DNA from: Owenia fusiformis
Taxonomy: Eukaryota > Annelida > Polychaeta > Sabellida > Oweniidae
Direction: 5' to 3'
Assembly (NCBI GenBank): GCA_903813345.2
Contig: CAIIXF020000003.1
Location: forward strand, 12,106,931-12,170,930
DNA length: 64,000 bases
Below the pieces are notes generated by a model. It searched no databases. It worked only from the letters and a program-made list of their open reading frames with translations, and was not told the origin of the DNA. This document shows, piece by piece, positions 1 to 14,200 of the stretch. The stretch's first letter is position 1; each line of letters opens with the position of its first letter. Both the position numbers and the translations under genes were made by a program.

Positions 1-458
1 TTGTGTATCTTCTGTGTCGTTGCCATTAGCTCTCCATGGCAACGGTAGATTGTCACCATTGTCACAACAATCATCAGCAGGCGTAGCAACCAGCTCATTT
101 TCTATTGCATATTGAGATTGCATAAAATTGGGTAGACTATAAGATTTGGGACTAAGTTTGTCTTCAGGTTTTGAATGTTTATGTTTACCAGGGGGTTGTA
201 TGTCTTTAGATGGCACAGTCAGGTGGTTAAGATTTTTGTCTGCCTCGGGGGTTGTAGCAGGGGGAGTTGCGACACATGTCACACGTGTATCAACCCAAGG
301 GGGAACTTGACACGACACAGGGTCGTACTCATTTGGGAGGGAATGTAGGTCAGACGACGACATTGGAGGTCTTCCTGTGTTGCGTTTCCATGGTAGACAT
401 GTCTCAGCGGCAACAGGGGAAACCGGAGTTGGAATTGGGGACTCGATATCTGCTTTTT
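1..458 (-). CDS. SLC9A: NHE tail exon, proline-rich, runs off the window
   Basis: The exon starts at 458 after a TGTATTTTCAG acceptor, completes the split codon and remains open for 152 codons to base 1, so its 3' end and probably the stop lie outside. The protein is proline/serine/threonine-rich (ESPIPTPVSP, ATPPATTPEA) with two LPW motifs (CLPWKR and PLPWRAN), consistent with a disordered regulatory tail. Antisense and shifted frames over the same bases are also partly open but have no family support. Confidence 0.85.
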
Positions 459-3400
459 CTGAAAATACAAAAATAAAGGATTCTATTAAACTGGTTGCCT
501 ATTTGTTGTATAGAAATTATTTCCAAAAAATGTTATAAGGTACATTAAATGCTGGTATGGTATATAGATGGCAGGGCGATCATCTTGGATATGCCCATAC
601 TGCCATCTTTCAATCAACAAAGCAGTGTGACGATACCCAAGAGAAAATCTGAGATTGCCCTGTCACTGTTATATTATACCAGCACCTAAGGTTTACAGTT
701 ACATGGCAAGGCATTAAAAGGCAGCACCAGTAATACTGATCCTAAATAATTCAAAAATGTTACAAAATGTCATTGCGTTCATTGCATCATAGCTATTGTT
801 CCAAATTTTCAAAGCACTATAATTTTGGATTTTGATTACTAAACAGTGGAGAGACAATGCTTCTTTGTGTGTTCAATTGAAATTCAGGATTTTGGGAAAT
901 TATTTTCTAAAAAGTCAGTTCTGCTCTGAGATATTTCTTTTTCTTGTAGTATTTTGTTGCCCTCTCTTTTAGTATCATGTTCATCAAAGAATCAAGTGTA
1001 TGCGTGATATTTGTTTAATAATACGAGAATTCACCTACAGATCTAGATATGCACTGTTTGATATTCATTCAAAATCATAACCCACAAATATTCACCAGAA
1101 CATTTTTCAAATAATTTGTAGATCCCTAATGAAAAATTGTGTATAAACAAAAATTCATGAATGTGGTATAAATAGAACCTAGATTTGAAAATATATAGAT
1201 CTAGTGCACTGAAAACATGTTTGTTCTATACGAAGGCTAAAGGTATGTACATCATTATTCAATGAACATGTACAATCACAAAGAAAGCTTTTTTAAGTTA
1301 TAAAGATATTTATAAAATTATTTATTTATTTTCATGATTTATCCAGCACCTTGTTATTCAAAGTCAGTCACCGATTATGTTCATAAATTATTAATGCTTT
1401 AACCTAAGTATGTGGCATCTATGTTAAATTAACATGCTATTATGCTATTTCATTTCACTATTGTACATGGTATTAATGCATGGGCTTGGGACGAGATAAT
1501 CAAATTCCACCATCTCGTCAAGGCCTAATAGGGTTAAGTCAATATAAGAAGCTGCTTTACAAGTGTGCTGTAGAAGCGATGGACCCCCTGGAATTGGCAA
1601 TGTTGAGTAAATTTCACTACAAGCCACCTAATATGACCAATATGTGCATGGTCAGAATGCAGAATAATTGGTTCTATTTTCACTAGTTGATGACCACTTG
1701 TTATTCAATCATAACAATTAATGTGAAATCATTGGATTTTCATGATGTTAAATCTAGAGGTTCAGAGTTAAAACCTTAAGGCCTGGAGTTAAATTTAAGC
1801 CCTATTGTTACACCTAAAGGCCTAAATAAACAGAAATGCTTGTAGTTAAATCTAATGGCCCAGCCTTAAAACCTTAGGGCCTAGAGTTATGCCTAAATAT
1901 TATCAATGACAAAATTCTGTTTTCTTTTATACCTAAAGCTCACGAGCGTAAATCACATCAGAATCACCTGAAAATTGTTTTGAAATAACTGAACAATAAG
2001 ATTCACAAAGCTTACTCCCTAAAATTATTGTGAAGTATACGAATTATAAAAGTCTGGGTGTACTTTGAATGTTTTTATATTTACAAAATACATTTTATTT
2101 ATAAATGTAGCGAAAGGGTGATATATTAGCAAATAAAGAATGTTAAAATAAAAAATTCAATTTCATTTTGAGAAGCAACCTTGAGTCTGACATTTTGATA
2201 TACAGTGTACTTTAATGTTTCATGAAAACTTTTCATTTAGTTTAGAACAAATATCTGACAAGGCATTAACATGAAAAATATCACATCATTTGAAGTAACA
2301 AAAGTGCAACTATTTGAAACAAAGGCTGAAAGTCAAACACCTTCACCATATTCCAGTCAAAAAAAGATTTAAAAAAACTCCTAACTGCCCATCAATTAAA
2401 ACACATGACCACGAGGAGATCAGCTGATTTGATGAATGAACCTGTTAGCATTGAAATACAGATGGCACTTGCACTGAATCCCTTTCCAATATAAAATAAA
2501 ATGACATTTGGTGGGCTCACACGGCAACTCTTCATATTGATGACAAAAAGCTGATTCCACCAAAATGAGACAACAGTTAAAGGTGGGATTCATAGTGTAA
2601 ATTACCAGTATGGGCCCCATATCATGGATATGGTCCAGTGTTCTCCACAGAATATTTTCTCAAGTGGGTGCAAAATTCTCATTTTCACAATTCAGACCAA
2701 AATTAGTCAAAATATGCCAATTTTTCATGATAATTCTCATTTTCAAGTGGGTGCAAATGAATTTCCAGGTGGGTACAAGCCTGTTTTCAAAATCTCAGGT
2801 GGGTGCTGTGCCCACTTGGTTTAATGCTGGGAGATCGATGTGATCATAAATTCAACTGAATAGCACATTCCTTTATCTGAAAATTATTGAAAAATTCTGA
2901 CCATAGACTGACAAATCAGTGGACCAAAAACTAAGAGGCCTTACATATATTCTTCCATATCATGAACTAACCTGTAGATCGATTTCTAAATTACATTATT
3001 TAAAGTGTAGAGTGGGAAAAACAGTGGATGTGAGGGTTATTGACTTGAATATACGTCATTGCAATGAATAGAATTAAATCGTATATGCTTCAACAGTCTG
3101 GCTTGTATGGGAAAGGTGATTGATATATTTTACATTCTCTTACAATCATATGAAATGTTTATTCACTAAATCAATAGATTCCAAATTATTCAATATTTAA
3201 TTCTTGTTTCAATACCACCTTGTAAGTTTAGTTGAATTCAAGTTTTAATTCCAATTGAAATTAGATTTTCAGAACTACGTCATAACTCAGTAATAATCTG
3301 ATAACACCTTATAAGGTCAAACTGTCACCTTAATGAGGTCAATAACATTGAAACCCTATTTGAATGAAAAGCAATAGAAGTACAGAGTACTTTAGTTCAA

Positions 3401-6400
3401 TGACATTTGATGTTTGGTGTTTAACTCAAGAAGTCTTTGCATACTCATTACTACTTACTCTAAATTATATTGTTGAGATTTTAATTAAACTGTATTATCA
3501 ATTGAAAGGGACTTAAACGTTTGTTTTGTTGGGCCTACATAGTCATTTCAAAACTATGATTTCTCTCATACTTACAATTACTCTTGCAATTGGATATATT
3601 TATTTTGCATAAAAACAGCAGGGGAGCGACTCACTTCTTCTGCATAAAAAGGAGCTTACATCATGTGACAAATTCAAACCAATGACATTCAAGAATTTGA
3701 ACCATGTGACCGAAGATCAACCAATGGGAAATGAGAGATAACCAATTAGACTTACCATTGTTTTCAGTCACATCAACAAAGAGCTGCTCTTCATTTGAGG
3801 CATCGGCATTTTCATTTGTAAGAAATGTTATACCATGATCACTTCCTTCCTCAGAACTTTGACTCTTGCCTTTCAATTTGGCAGCCTCTGAAATAACAAC
3901 ATTTATTGGTCAATACATGTGCAATTCAGTCCAAATATGAGTGGGGAATATATTGGGCAGGTATTCAAAAATATGAACTCATTTGTAGTTTAACCTTGTC
4001 TAGTGAAATATACCCTGTGCACAGAGTCTAGTCTAGAGTCTAGACAAACTCTGATTGGCAAGGTGAGATCAGAGACTCATTGTAAACTGAAAGAGTGAAG
4101 ATGAAGCTCTCTTTTATGATTTGAAGTCGAATGAATGCAAAGGGTAGGTGAAATATGTCTTATCTACTAAATTTACACACTACCTTGTTCATTCTTATGA
4201 TAGTGCGACACATAAGTTTTAAAACAGACATATAATTATGTCATGTCAGTATAGGATATATAAAGTATACAATATAAGGCTTAGTAAAAGTATTATTTCT
4301 GACAATCGGGAAGGTAGCAGAAAGTCCAAGAAAATATGTTATCTGGCTAATTAATACAATTTGAATTTTTTTCTTGACTAGCTTCTGACAGCATTTCAAT
4401 ATAGTTGGAGGGGGATAATGAGCCTCTAATATATTAGACAGTTACATTTTTATGTATTCAGGTCTTATGTCTCATGTCCATGGATGGTTTCCCCAAGGTA
4501 ACAGACATACCTACATTTAAAACTCAAGATTCTTAAATGTTTAAGTTGACATTTTAAAATGCAAGAAATTTACTTGTACTTTTTAATATTATTGCACCAT
4601 TGCTATTTAATAACAAACCCAAACAGGATGCTTCCTCCTTTAAAAGGATTTTGTTGAATAGAACAGGAAGTTATCAGCGTTTTCAGGAAATGCAACATTC
4701 ATTCAGGATACCAAATGGCAATGTGTAAAATAAAACTGGGAGGAAATTGATAATTGTTGACTTTTTCCTCTCAAGGGATGGTAAATGATTTTTTCTACAT
4801 CCTCTTTTTTCTCCATATAAACAAACTTGACATTGAATTCCTGTGACAAATATATCATGGATGATGTTTGAAAATGCAGAATATTTTTTATTTTATTTTT
4901 TTTTATAGTTTGCATAGATGTTTATTCATCAATTATATCAATGTTCAGTGTACAGGCAACTGACACCCATGTGGGTGTATATAGTTACATATGATTATGT
5001 ACAAAATGTAAAAAAAATGCAGAATATAATAAAAAGTGGAATGAGCAAGTTATAGAAATGCATAAAACCAGACATTTTATTCAAAATTTAGAGAGAAATT
5101 GAGTGGAATAAGCTTGAGTGAAATAATAAATATAATCTTGAACTTGAGTATTTCTTAAAGCTAAACTATAAATGTAAACATGTACTGGTTAATTACTTCG
5201 CAAACATTGTTGACTATAATTGTCAGTCCAACATTCATCTATCCAAAACGTTCAGAATTCAGTTTATTTTATTTCCAATTTTCAAGTTTAGATTTCTAAC
5301 TATTCTCTGCTAGATTCTCTATTTCCACCCCATTTGACATTGTAAACATCACCATGACGATTGTTTAAAACATGAGTTTGCTGTTGATTGACAGTTTTGC
5401 CTTAGGTATACTCAGTAGAGACATTATCCCTTACCAATTAAACAAACAATAAATCATGTCATGTTTTCAAATACAATACTCAGTGAAAATGAGGTTAATT
5501 GCAAACAAACAAACTGGTAGGGAGTGGAGGGTTAATTGTTAATATTATGTCAATTCAAGGGTTCATTGTGATTAGTATGTCATTTCCAAACTGATACTTG
5601 ACTATATGATGCTGTAAGTGCCATATGACTTCATGATTTAAGGATACCACTTACCCTGATTTTGAGGTGGAAGTGTCTTCGTCACTTCATTCGTGACTTC
5701 ATCTGTCACTTCAAGCCTTGCTTTGCCTTCACGGTCTAACTCACTCGTCTTTTCTTTGTTGTCATCTTGTTTTGTTACACGATCTTTGTGATACTGCTTG
5801 CTCAAGATTTGACGGAGACGGTGTCTCGTATGGTGATGGAATGGTGGGTGGTTGCGTACCTCTCCAATCATGTGTTTCTTATGCTTATAGACCCACTGAA
5901 ATATATAATAGGTACATTTTATAGACTCACTGAAAAATATGAAATTGAATTTACCCTCATATTTTAAAATGTATAATTTGTATTAACACAAACAATCATC
6001 TCTTTTCTGTACAGTATACAAACTTAAATTACTTTACTCAATTAATCTACAATCTAAAAAGGTTACATTCATGAATAAATAAAATAAATTATATGTAATA
6101 AAATACTTTCAAAAACAACATACTTTTGAGCCAATATGTGCCTTTTCGACACATTTACTGATCCACATGTCAACCTTTCTGAAGTCTAAAATATCTAAGT
6201 GCGCTGGAGACATCTTGATTAGATCAACTAAATGAAACCACTCTCTAAGAAATATAAAAAGTTGAATGGTAATTCCACAAAAGAACTTGCCTTTAATACC
6301 TCCATACCTAATGACTTTTGTCTAATCCAATCAGAGGACACCTAGCAGGACCAATCAGATTACTTTAAATTTCTGAATCAAAATAACATCAAACAAGACC

Positions 6401-9400
6401 TACCTGCCTATCCAGTAGAAATCTAAATATATGTAACTCTCTCAAATCTAAAATTTGAACCTTCATCCTTTGCAAGCAAATGTTATAATAAAGAATATGC
6501 AGCAAATATTGATAATGAAGACTTTACTTCTCTTTTTACTGTAGTTAATGTTGTGCTCTTGGCTTAAACTCATCCAAAATGGTCGTGAAAAACTATTAAC
6601 ATTTACCTATAAGTAGCACCTAAAGCCCCTTGCAAAATAAAGGCAAATGTCAAGTTATCATGACCTTAAAACAGATAAAAAGTTCAAAATGAAACAAATG
6701 TGAGTGAGTGTAGTTTTTGAGCAATGATCGAGGTCTTGATTATTTTTGTCACAATCTAGAGTTAAAAATTATTAATAGATGACATTGCCCCTTGTTATGA
6801 TAGAATTTTATTTACAATTTTTATCAAGCATTTTACCAAACTTTTATCATTGATATCATAGTCACCTTGGTACCTCTTTACTGGTTCACTTGATAAAAAA
6901 ATAAACAAGAAATGTCATGTAAGAGTATCACTTTTGTGTACTTAAAAGTTGTAATCACGTAATTCGATTTGTCATACTTGTAAAAACAAAGCAAGAAATA
7001 CATTCAAATAAATGGAGAGAGTAAATCTATAATATTGAAAAACTCTATAAAATATACAATTCTCTTTAATAAATTCATTACATATGTGATTTAATTCATT
7101 TCTATTTGTTAATTTCTACCAGTGTAACAACCAGTGTAACAACCAGTGCAACAAGTATGAAGTTTAACCTAAAGCTGAATCAAAACATCCGTTTTATGAA
7201 ATTTCCTTTTGAAGCCAAAAATATTAACTTTTGAGTTCAGGGTCAAAAGCCTTAGAGAGAAAAATGGCTGAAAACACAAATCTAAGCACACAATCATTCA
7301 TAAGTCTGTAGTATGTCACAATATAATATTAAATACAACATCCTGTCGAATACCTTTGATTTAACATACACTGGTTAAATATGAAACCCCAACCAATTTA
7401 ACATTTGGGTGCCTTTTTTGAATTCATGAGGACAAAAATAAGGAAGATACAACATAATGTGATCATCTATTTTAAAACACTTTCAATTTAAATAAAATAT
7501 ATATACTACTGAAGAGATCTTTAACTAATTTTCAAAAAATATTTTCCATAGAAATGTTTATCAATATAAATTTTCCAAACAAATATGAAGAGCTTGCACT
7601 TCAAGTGTTTGGAGTTATTTTCTGGACAGACCATCAACATGAAGGGCTTTATAATATTCCTACCAGACTTCATTCATAGTCATGGACCCTCTATTTCTAG
7701 CAGCTACAAAATCGGAGAAATGCAATTCATTCAGATTTTAGAGAAAAATGGACAAACTCATGTTGCGTTTCAACTGAATAATAATATTTAGATTATATGC
7801 TACGTGAAATTATATTTTACAGTTTTACAACAAAATCTCCCAGACTTTAATACAGACGAGAGAAGCAAAACAACTCATTCATGAGCTTGAAAATGCGATG
7901 TTTTATTAAAATGTCTTATCTATCATCTTCATCAAGAATTTCAGCTCAGATATATAGGAGAACCTGAATATGATAATCTAATTAAAGCAACAATCTGTAA
8001 CACTAAACAAAGGAACAACTTGAACCCGAATGGAATATGGGAACTAACAAAATACAACATTAGAAAAGTGTCGATTGAGTACTCAAAGGCTCAGAAAAAG
8101 AAAACAAATACAGACCTACTACTAAAGGAAAGTAAGGCAAAAGAAATTGAAAATAAAATTAAAGATGCGAATGAAATAAGACAGAAAGAACTTCTAAACC
8201 GTGAATTACAGGATATAATTGAGGACATTGACCAAATAAATACACAAAATGCAGAAGCAACAATTTTCAGAAGCAGAACAAAATGGATAGCAGAAGGAGA
8301 AAAACCAACATCTTATTTTCTGAAACTTGAAAAGCGAAACTTCAACAACAGAACAATGTCAAAGGTTATTAAAGACAATGGTGAAAGCGTGGAAACACAA
8401 GCTAAAATAGCAAAGGAACAAGCAGCTTTCTACAGCAAGCTCTACGAAGCAACCAAAAACAATCTAAATGAGTATGACGACATTTTTTTTCCACAAGTAA
8501 GAAATATTACAACAATTAATGAATATGACAAGGAAAAATGTGACCAAGATCTAACAGAGGAAGAGTTAGTACTAGCGCTTAGAGATATGAAGAATAAAAA
8601 GTCACCTGGAACAGATGGTATTCCAGTAGAATTCTATAAACACTTCTGGAAAGAGATCAAAGACACACTAATACTAAGCTATAACTTCTCTCTTGAAAAC
8701 GGTCTATTAACTACAGAACAAAGACGCGGAATAATTACAATCATACCAAAAAAGGGCCAAGATGCCACAAAACTGAAAAACTGGAGACCAATTACACTTT
8801 TAAACACAGATTACAAGATTCTTACTAAAACAATTGCTAACCGAATTAAAAGCAACCTAGAAAAAGTCATAAACACAGACCAGACTGGTTTTCTTAAAGG
8901 CAGATACATAGGGGAAAACATAAGGCTTCTCATAGATACAAATGAAAGACTTCAACAAGAAGGCAGGAATGGTATAGTAATGATGATAGATTTTCAAAAA
9001 GCCTTTGACACACTAGAACATAACTTTATCTATAAAACTATGAAATACTTTAACTTTGGAGAACGAATAACAAACTGGATAAGAACAATATATAAAGACA
9101 ACACAAGCACTATCATCAACAACGGATATACATCAAATTACATAAACATTGAACGAGGAGTACGTCAAGGCTGCCCATTAAGCCCCTATCTTTTTATTAT
9201 GTGTGCCGAAATACTAAGTACTGCACTAAGAGCAACAAAAGACATAAAAGGCATTAATATAGACAATGTGAACTGTAAGGTGTCACAGTATGCCGATGAC
9301 ACAGTGTTGTACCTAAATGACAAAGCATCAATTAAACCCTCCGTAGACATGCTTGAAAAATTTGGTAAAGTTTCAGGACTAAAGATAAATAAAGAAAAAA

Positions 9401-11172
9401 CAAAGATAGGTATACTAGGAGAAAGTACCAGAGCTATAACAGCAGAGGCAGAAAACATATGCAATGAGGTAGGCACAAAACTAGAAAAAACTGAAATCAA
9501 TGTCCTGGGAATTACAATTCCATTGGATGGGAGACCTATCGGGAAAGCCAACTTAGAAAAACCTATACAGAAGATTAAGAATTTAATTAAAACATGGAAA
9601 GAAAGATCTCTAACGCCAGTTGGTAAAATATGTGTAATAAAGTCCTTAATTCAGTCCCAACTTTCATACGTTTTGACAACAGTTCCAATACCACAAGACA
9701 ACACATTAAAAGACCTAGAAGATCTCCTCTACAACTTTATATGGTCAAATAAAAATGACAAAATTGCAAGAGCAACACTTAGGAGAACAACAGAAGAAGG
9801 AGGACTAGATATGACACACCTTGAATCGTATGCAAAAAACCTAAAGCTAAAATGGCTGCGTAAACTAAAAGATGAAGATTGCAACAGTAAGTGGAAAAGA
9901 ATCTGGATGAGCAAACTAGACAAAAACAGAGACAATAACATTTTAGAGTATAACATTGAAAACCCTTACAAGTCTGATGTAATTACAACTAATTTGAAAA
10001 GCTTGGATGAAGTTCTTAAAATATGGCACGAGGTAAAATATATAAAAGAACAGGATATTGACAACCCCTCCAATGAAATCATATGGAACAATGAATGTAT
10101 AAAGCAAAACAAAAACCCGCTTCAAAATAAAGAATGGGAAAGGAAAGGTATAACAAGAATTAAACACTTATACCAAAATGGTCACTTGAAAAGTTATGAT
10201 CAACTAAGAAATCAATATAATTTACAAAACCAGACCTTTCTCAACTACCACACTGTTATAAGATGCATACCACCAAGGTGGAAAACCCTAATGGCAAACA
10301 CCAACTTACAAGATGACGAAGATAATATTGAGAGATTAAAAACATGGGACAATAAAAAAACGTACCAAAAGCTCAGCAAAAAGTTCAAGCAAAAGACCCC
10401 AACAGGTCAAACCAAATGGAGAGACTACTTTCAAAAAGACATAGAATGGAAAAAAATATATAATCTAATAAACAAACTGACAAAAGATACGAAAATGAAA
10501 TATTTTCAATATAGGATACTAAATAGGGCAATATACTTCAGGAAAATACTTTTCAAAATGAAAAAAGTAAAAACCCAAACATGCGTACTGTGCAATAGCA
10601 ACCAAATAGACGATATAGAACATGGTTTCCTGAAATGCCAAGTGATGGAAGATTTCAAACAACAATGCTACAGAATCCTGAATGAAGAGATACCTGATGA
10701 CCAAGCTTTTATGTTAGGATCTCCAAGATTGTCTCTCAGCCAAAACCTAGCAACCTTACTCATAAAGAGATTCATGTACATTAATAAATTGGAAGAAAAA
10801 ACACCTACCATAAATGCTTTTCAAAGATACTTAATAAGAGAAAAGAAGGCTGACAAATATATTGCAAAAACACATGGACAAGAAGAATTGCATGACAGAA
10901 AATGGAATCTTATAAATTCAATGATAGAAAATTATGTATAACCCCCCTTTCTGAGTTGGAAACCAAATACTACAAAACATACATACAGAGTCAGAAAGGG
11001 GGTAAAAAGAAGACCTAAATAGAAAAACCAAACTCTCACATTTGACCCACTATACTTAGATCTAGTAATTATAGCCTCTCCCCTCCCCTGTAAACCCCCC
11101 TTATATACTTTCTTATAATATGTATTATCATGTAACCTTATATTATAATGTAAATCTAAAAGTTGAATAAAT

Positions 11173-11215
<43 letters not shown>

Positions 11216-14200
11216 ATTTCAGCTCAAAAGACTTTTGATATTATACATATATATTGAAAAGAATAATTTATATTCATATCTCATACATAAAGACAACTTC
11301 ATCAATCAAACATGTGAGCTGAAAATGTGACACAGATATCAAGCTAAAAAAAAAATGTCACAATGACCTTTGACATGATCCAAACCCATGATCAAAACCT
11401 GAATTTCGTGAGAAAATAGTCTCAACAATCACACCTCACCAAAACTGAGCCTCACCAAAAACACACCTAACCAAATTCTTAATTTACAAATCTAAAAAAT
11501 CCAACACTTCAAAATATTCTCATGATTCACCCAAATCTCCACTTGTCAAATGGGTGAAATTCTGTTTTAAATTCTCGACTCGGTGCAGCACCAAGTTGCT
11601 TTGTTGTGATCGAGGCATTCCCATAGCAACAGCCTGCCTCACCTAACCAAACCTATCATAACGCATTCCTAGACAAACCTAACTTGGTAACTACTCGGTC
11701 AACAATAAAGAAACATACCCGTTTCCTAGGTGAGTGCATAGCCTCTAGAACAAGCCTCTGGGCCTTGCTGTTGTCTCGAGGCAAAGTGACCTTGTCTTTG
11801 TCAGATTTTGATGTCAACATGTCATCTCTTGCAGTTCCCTGAGTGAACCTAACTGCTGGATCTCGGACAACATCTTGACTGAAAAAGACAATTCACGAAT
11901 GAATGATGTTAGTTAACGTGACTTCATAAATTTAATCATTTGTTATCCATAGCATCTTCGTTCACTTTGGCACACCCATCAATGAATGCAGTGAAGACAG
12001 GAGCATTCGAGGATGTATCCATAGTACAAAAACCAAAGTCATATGCCGACACTTCAAGATCACGTGACTTTGATTCTTGTACTAATAGGAGCAAAATTGC
12101 TGGAAGTAAGGTGCCATCTAAAGTAAAATGACGTAAGAATAAGAGGTGACATTTGAGAAATTATTTATAGATAGAATATATGTTAAATACATTCTCAATC
12201 ATTCCCAGTTGTCTATTACAATGTACATTAGCAAGTGTTAACTGCAGGATGCTTATGACACCTTCACAGAAATAGAAACAAATTCTTATGGCTGTATGGG
12301 TTGGCATTTTATATAAATTCATCTCCTACTAGCAGAATATTAAGTCTTGGAACCGGCTGAATATCCTTGTAATCTGAATACCACCCAGTGCAGAATTTAT
12401 ATATACATGAGTATATAACTAGTATATATGAGTATGCAACTGACACAGGCAATACAATTATTATCAATTTTGCCTCCAAGGAATAACAAGGAATTAACAA
12501 TGCAAAATGTAACAAGCCGCCATTTGTTACAGATGCCAAATTCTGAATGCCAACCACCAAAATCTGAATGCCAACTGCCAAACACCGTCCACAAAAAAGT
12601 TGGAGACTCTAAAAAATGTCGCCACTGGTGATATAAAAACGGGCATAAAGTGAACACCCTAAATTGTATTGAAATGTGAGAGGAACAGACAAGTCATTCT
12701 CATGTTAGAAGCAAAATGTAGGACCATGAAGACACATAGAGAACATGTTTAGATATGGTCCCCTGGTCTTGGCTGTCAGATTTAAGACGCCTTTTTCAAA
12801 TGAGAATTACATGATTCCATTACATCTTAATACTCCAATCAAATTATTCAAGGAGATTCTAAGTCCACTGTGACATTGTGACAACTGGTTCGATTATTCC
12901 CACTTTTACAATTTCTCTACCCTTTGCATTCATTTGACTTCACTTCTTAAAAGAGAGCTTCGTCTGTAGTTTAACTAGACTCTGCATGCAGGGTACAATT
13001 TCTCCAATTTCATACTTAAATTATAATATATGCCCTGTCATTTCTTAAAATTATTAGAACAAATGATCAATTTTTGGGAAGTTTGTGGATTAGAGTACAT
13101 GTAAATGTAGAAATGAAAGTAGTAAAATAATGTCTAAAATAAAGTTTCAAATAGGACTAGCAATGTATGTGATGTTTAGAATATGAGGTGGTTTCTGGCA
13201 ACTATAATAGTGCATTAACCAAATTATAGGATTCCAATGTATGTGATGTATATTACTTAACAGTTTAGCAAACTGTGTTTTTATTAATGCAGAATCTGGT
13301 GTTTCCTGCCTTTAATAGCAGAACGATTATGCAACCAGACCTGCCAATGATATTTCTGTATTTTTCTGTTGGAAAAATAGCACAGTAGTCATGTATTATA
13401 TTAAAATGCTAAATATAATGAAAAAATGGAATCTCAAACAAATAAACAGACATGTAGTCAATACATATTCTATAATTGCCAAAAATCTATATTATAAAGA
13501 TATGTCTGAAAATATATGGTTTTAAAGAAAATGTTAAAAACAGGCATGATTGGATTAATGATTTTTTGAGGGTGAAGCATTGTTTTGACATTTATATGAA
13601 CTGATGAGTTGCATGTACACCAAAATATAATAATAAACAACTTAATTTTTTATTTAATAAATAATAGTACATAAAATGAAAAGTATAATATGACATTGAG
13701 AATAAAATTAAGTACTCTTATATCCTTGATTTTAACCTTTTCAGAAATATATGATTTATCATGTCTATTTTTATGTTTTGAATCCATTCCAGAAATTGTA
13801 AACAATACATAACATGCTTTTCTGCACGTTGCCTCGCACATGCTGCTGCCATAAATCCTAGATCTTGTTTGAAACAGTGCTTTGAAGATGAAGTTTTCTC
13901 TACAGAGGGATGATCTACTGTGTTTCAAGGTTGTCCTTTAGGTTATCTCCTCAAATAGTAATTTAGAGGGCAGTGGTGGTGGTAGAGAGGGGGGGAGTGA
14001 CAAAGGGGGTTAAAACATTTTTTTAAATTACATAATCAAAAGATTTGACAGATTTAGTAAAAAAGGAAATTACTAATTTTGATTAAAATGTACCATTTTC
14101 TAGTTTTGATAAGAGAATCTTTAAGCAAGCAAACACTCAACCATTTTCTTTTCAGATTTCAAGTTGCTTGACGATAAAATAAGACGTGAAAATCCAATGA

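Larger units (their letters stand above)
459..3755. other. SLC9A: NHE intron (3.3 kb)
   Basis: Non-coding AT-rich sequence between the two last visible tail exons. It contains a degenerate repeat of a GTTAAA...CTTAAGGCC-type unit (about 1745-1895) and one copy of an interspersed family at 2636-2832. Short ORFs here lack splice logic or recognisable motifs. Confidence 0.8.
7949..11213 (+). mobile_element. 5'-truncated L1/Tx1-like LINE insertion
   Basis: Non-LTR retrotransposon copied by target-primed reverse transcription. The insertion has an open reverse-transcriptase frame from its first bases, a short 3' UTR with a perfect hairpin, an AATAAA signal (11166-11171) and an uninterrupted run of about 37 A. 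The 15-bp direct repeat AAGAATTTCAGCTCA (7934-7948 and 11212-11226) brackets it exactly. The 5' part (ORF1, endonuclease, start of ORF2) is missing. It lies antisense in an NHE intron. The intact frame, long tail and perfect duplication indicate a very recent event. Confidence 0.95.

Noticed and set aside
279-476. Two small frames over the last NHE exon
   Set aside because: Out-of-frame or antisense to the 152-codon exon that continues the NHE frame.
9186-9551. 121-codon minus-strand frame
   Set aside because: Antisense shadow of the LINE reverse transcriptase.
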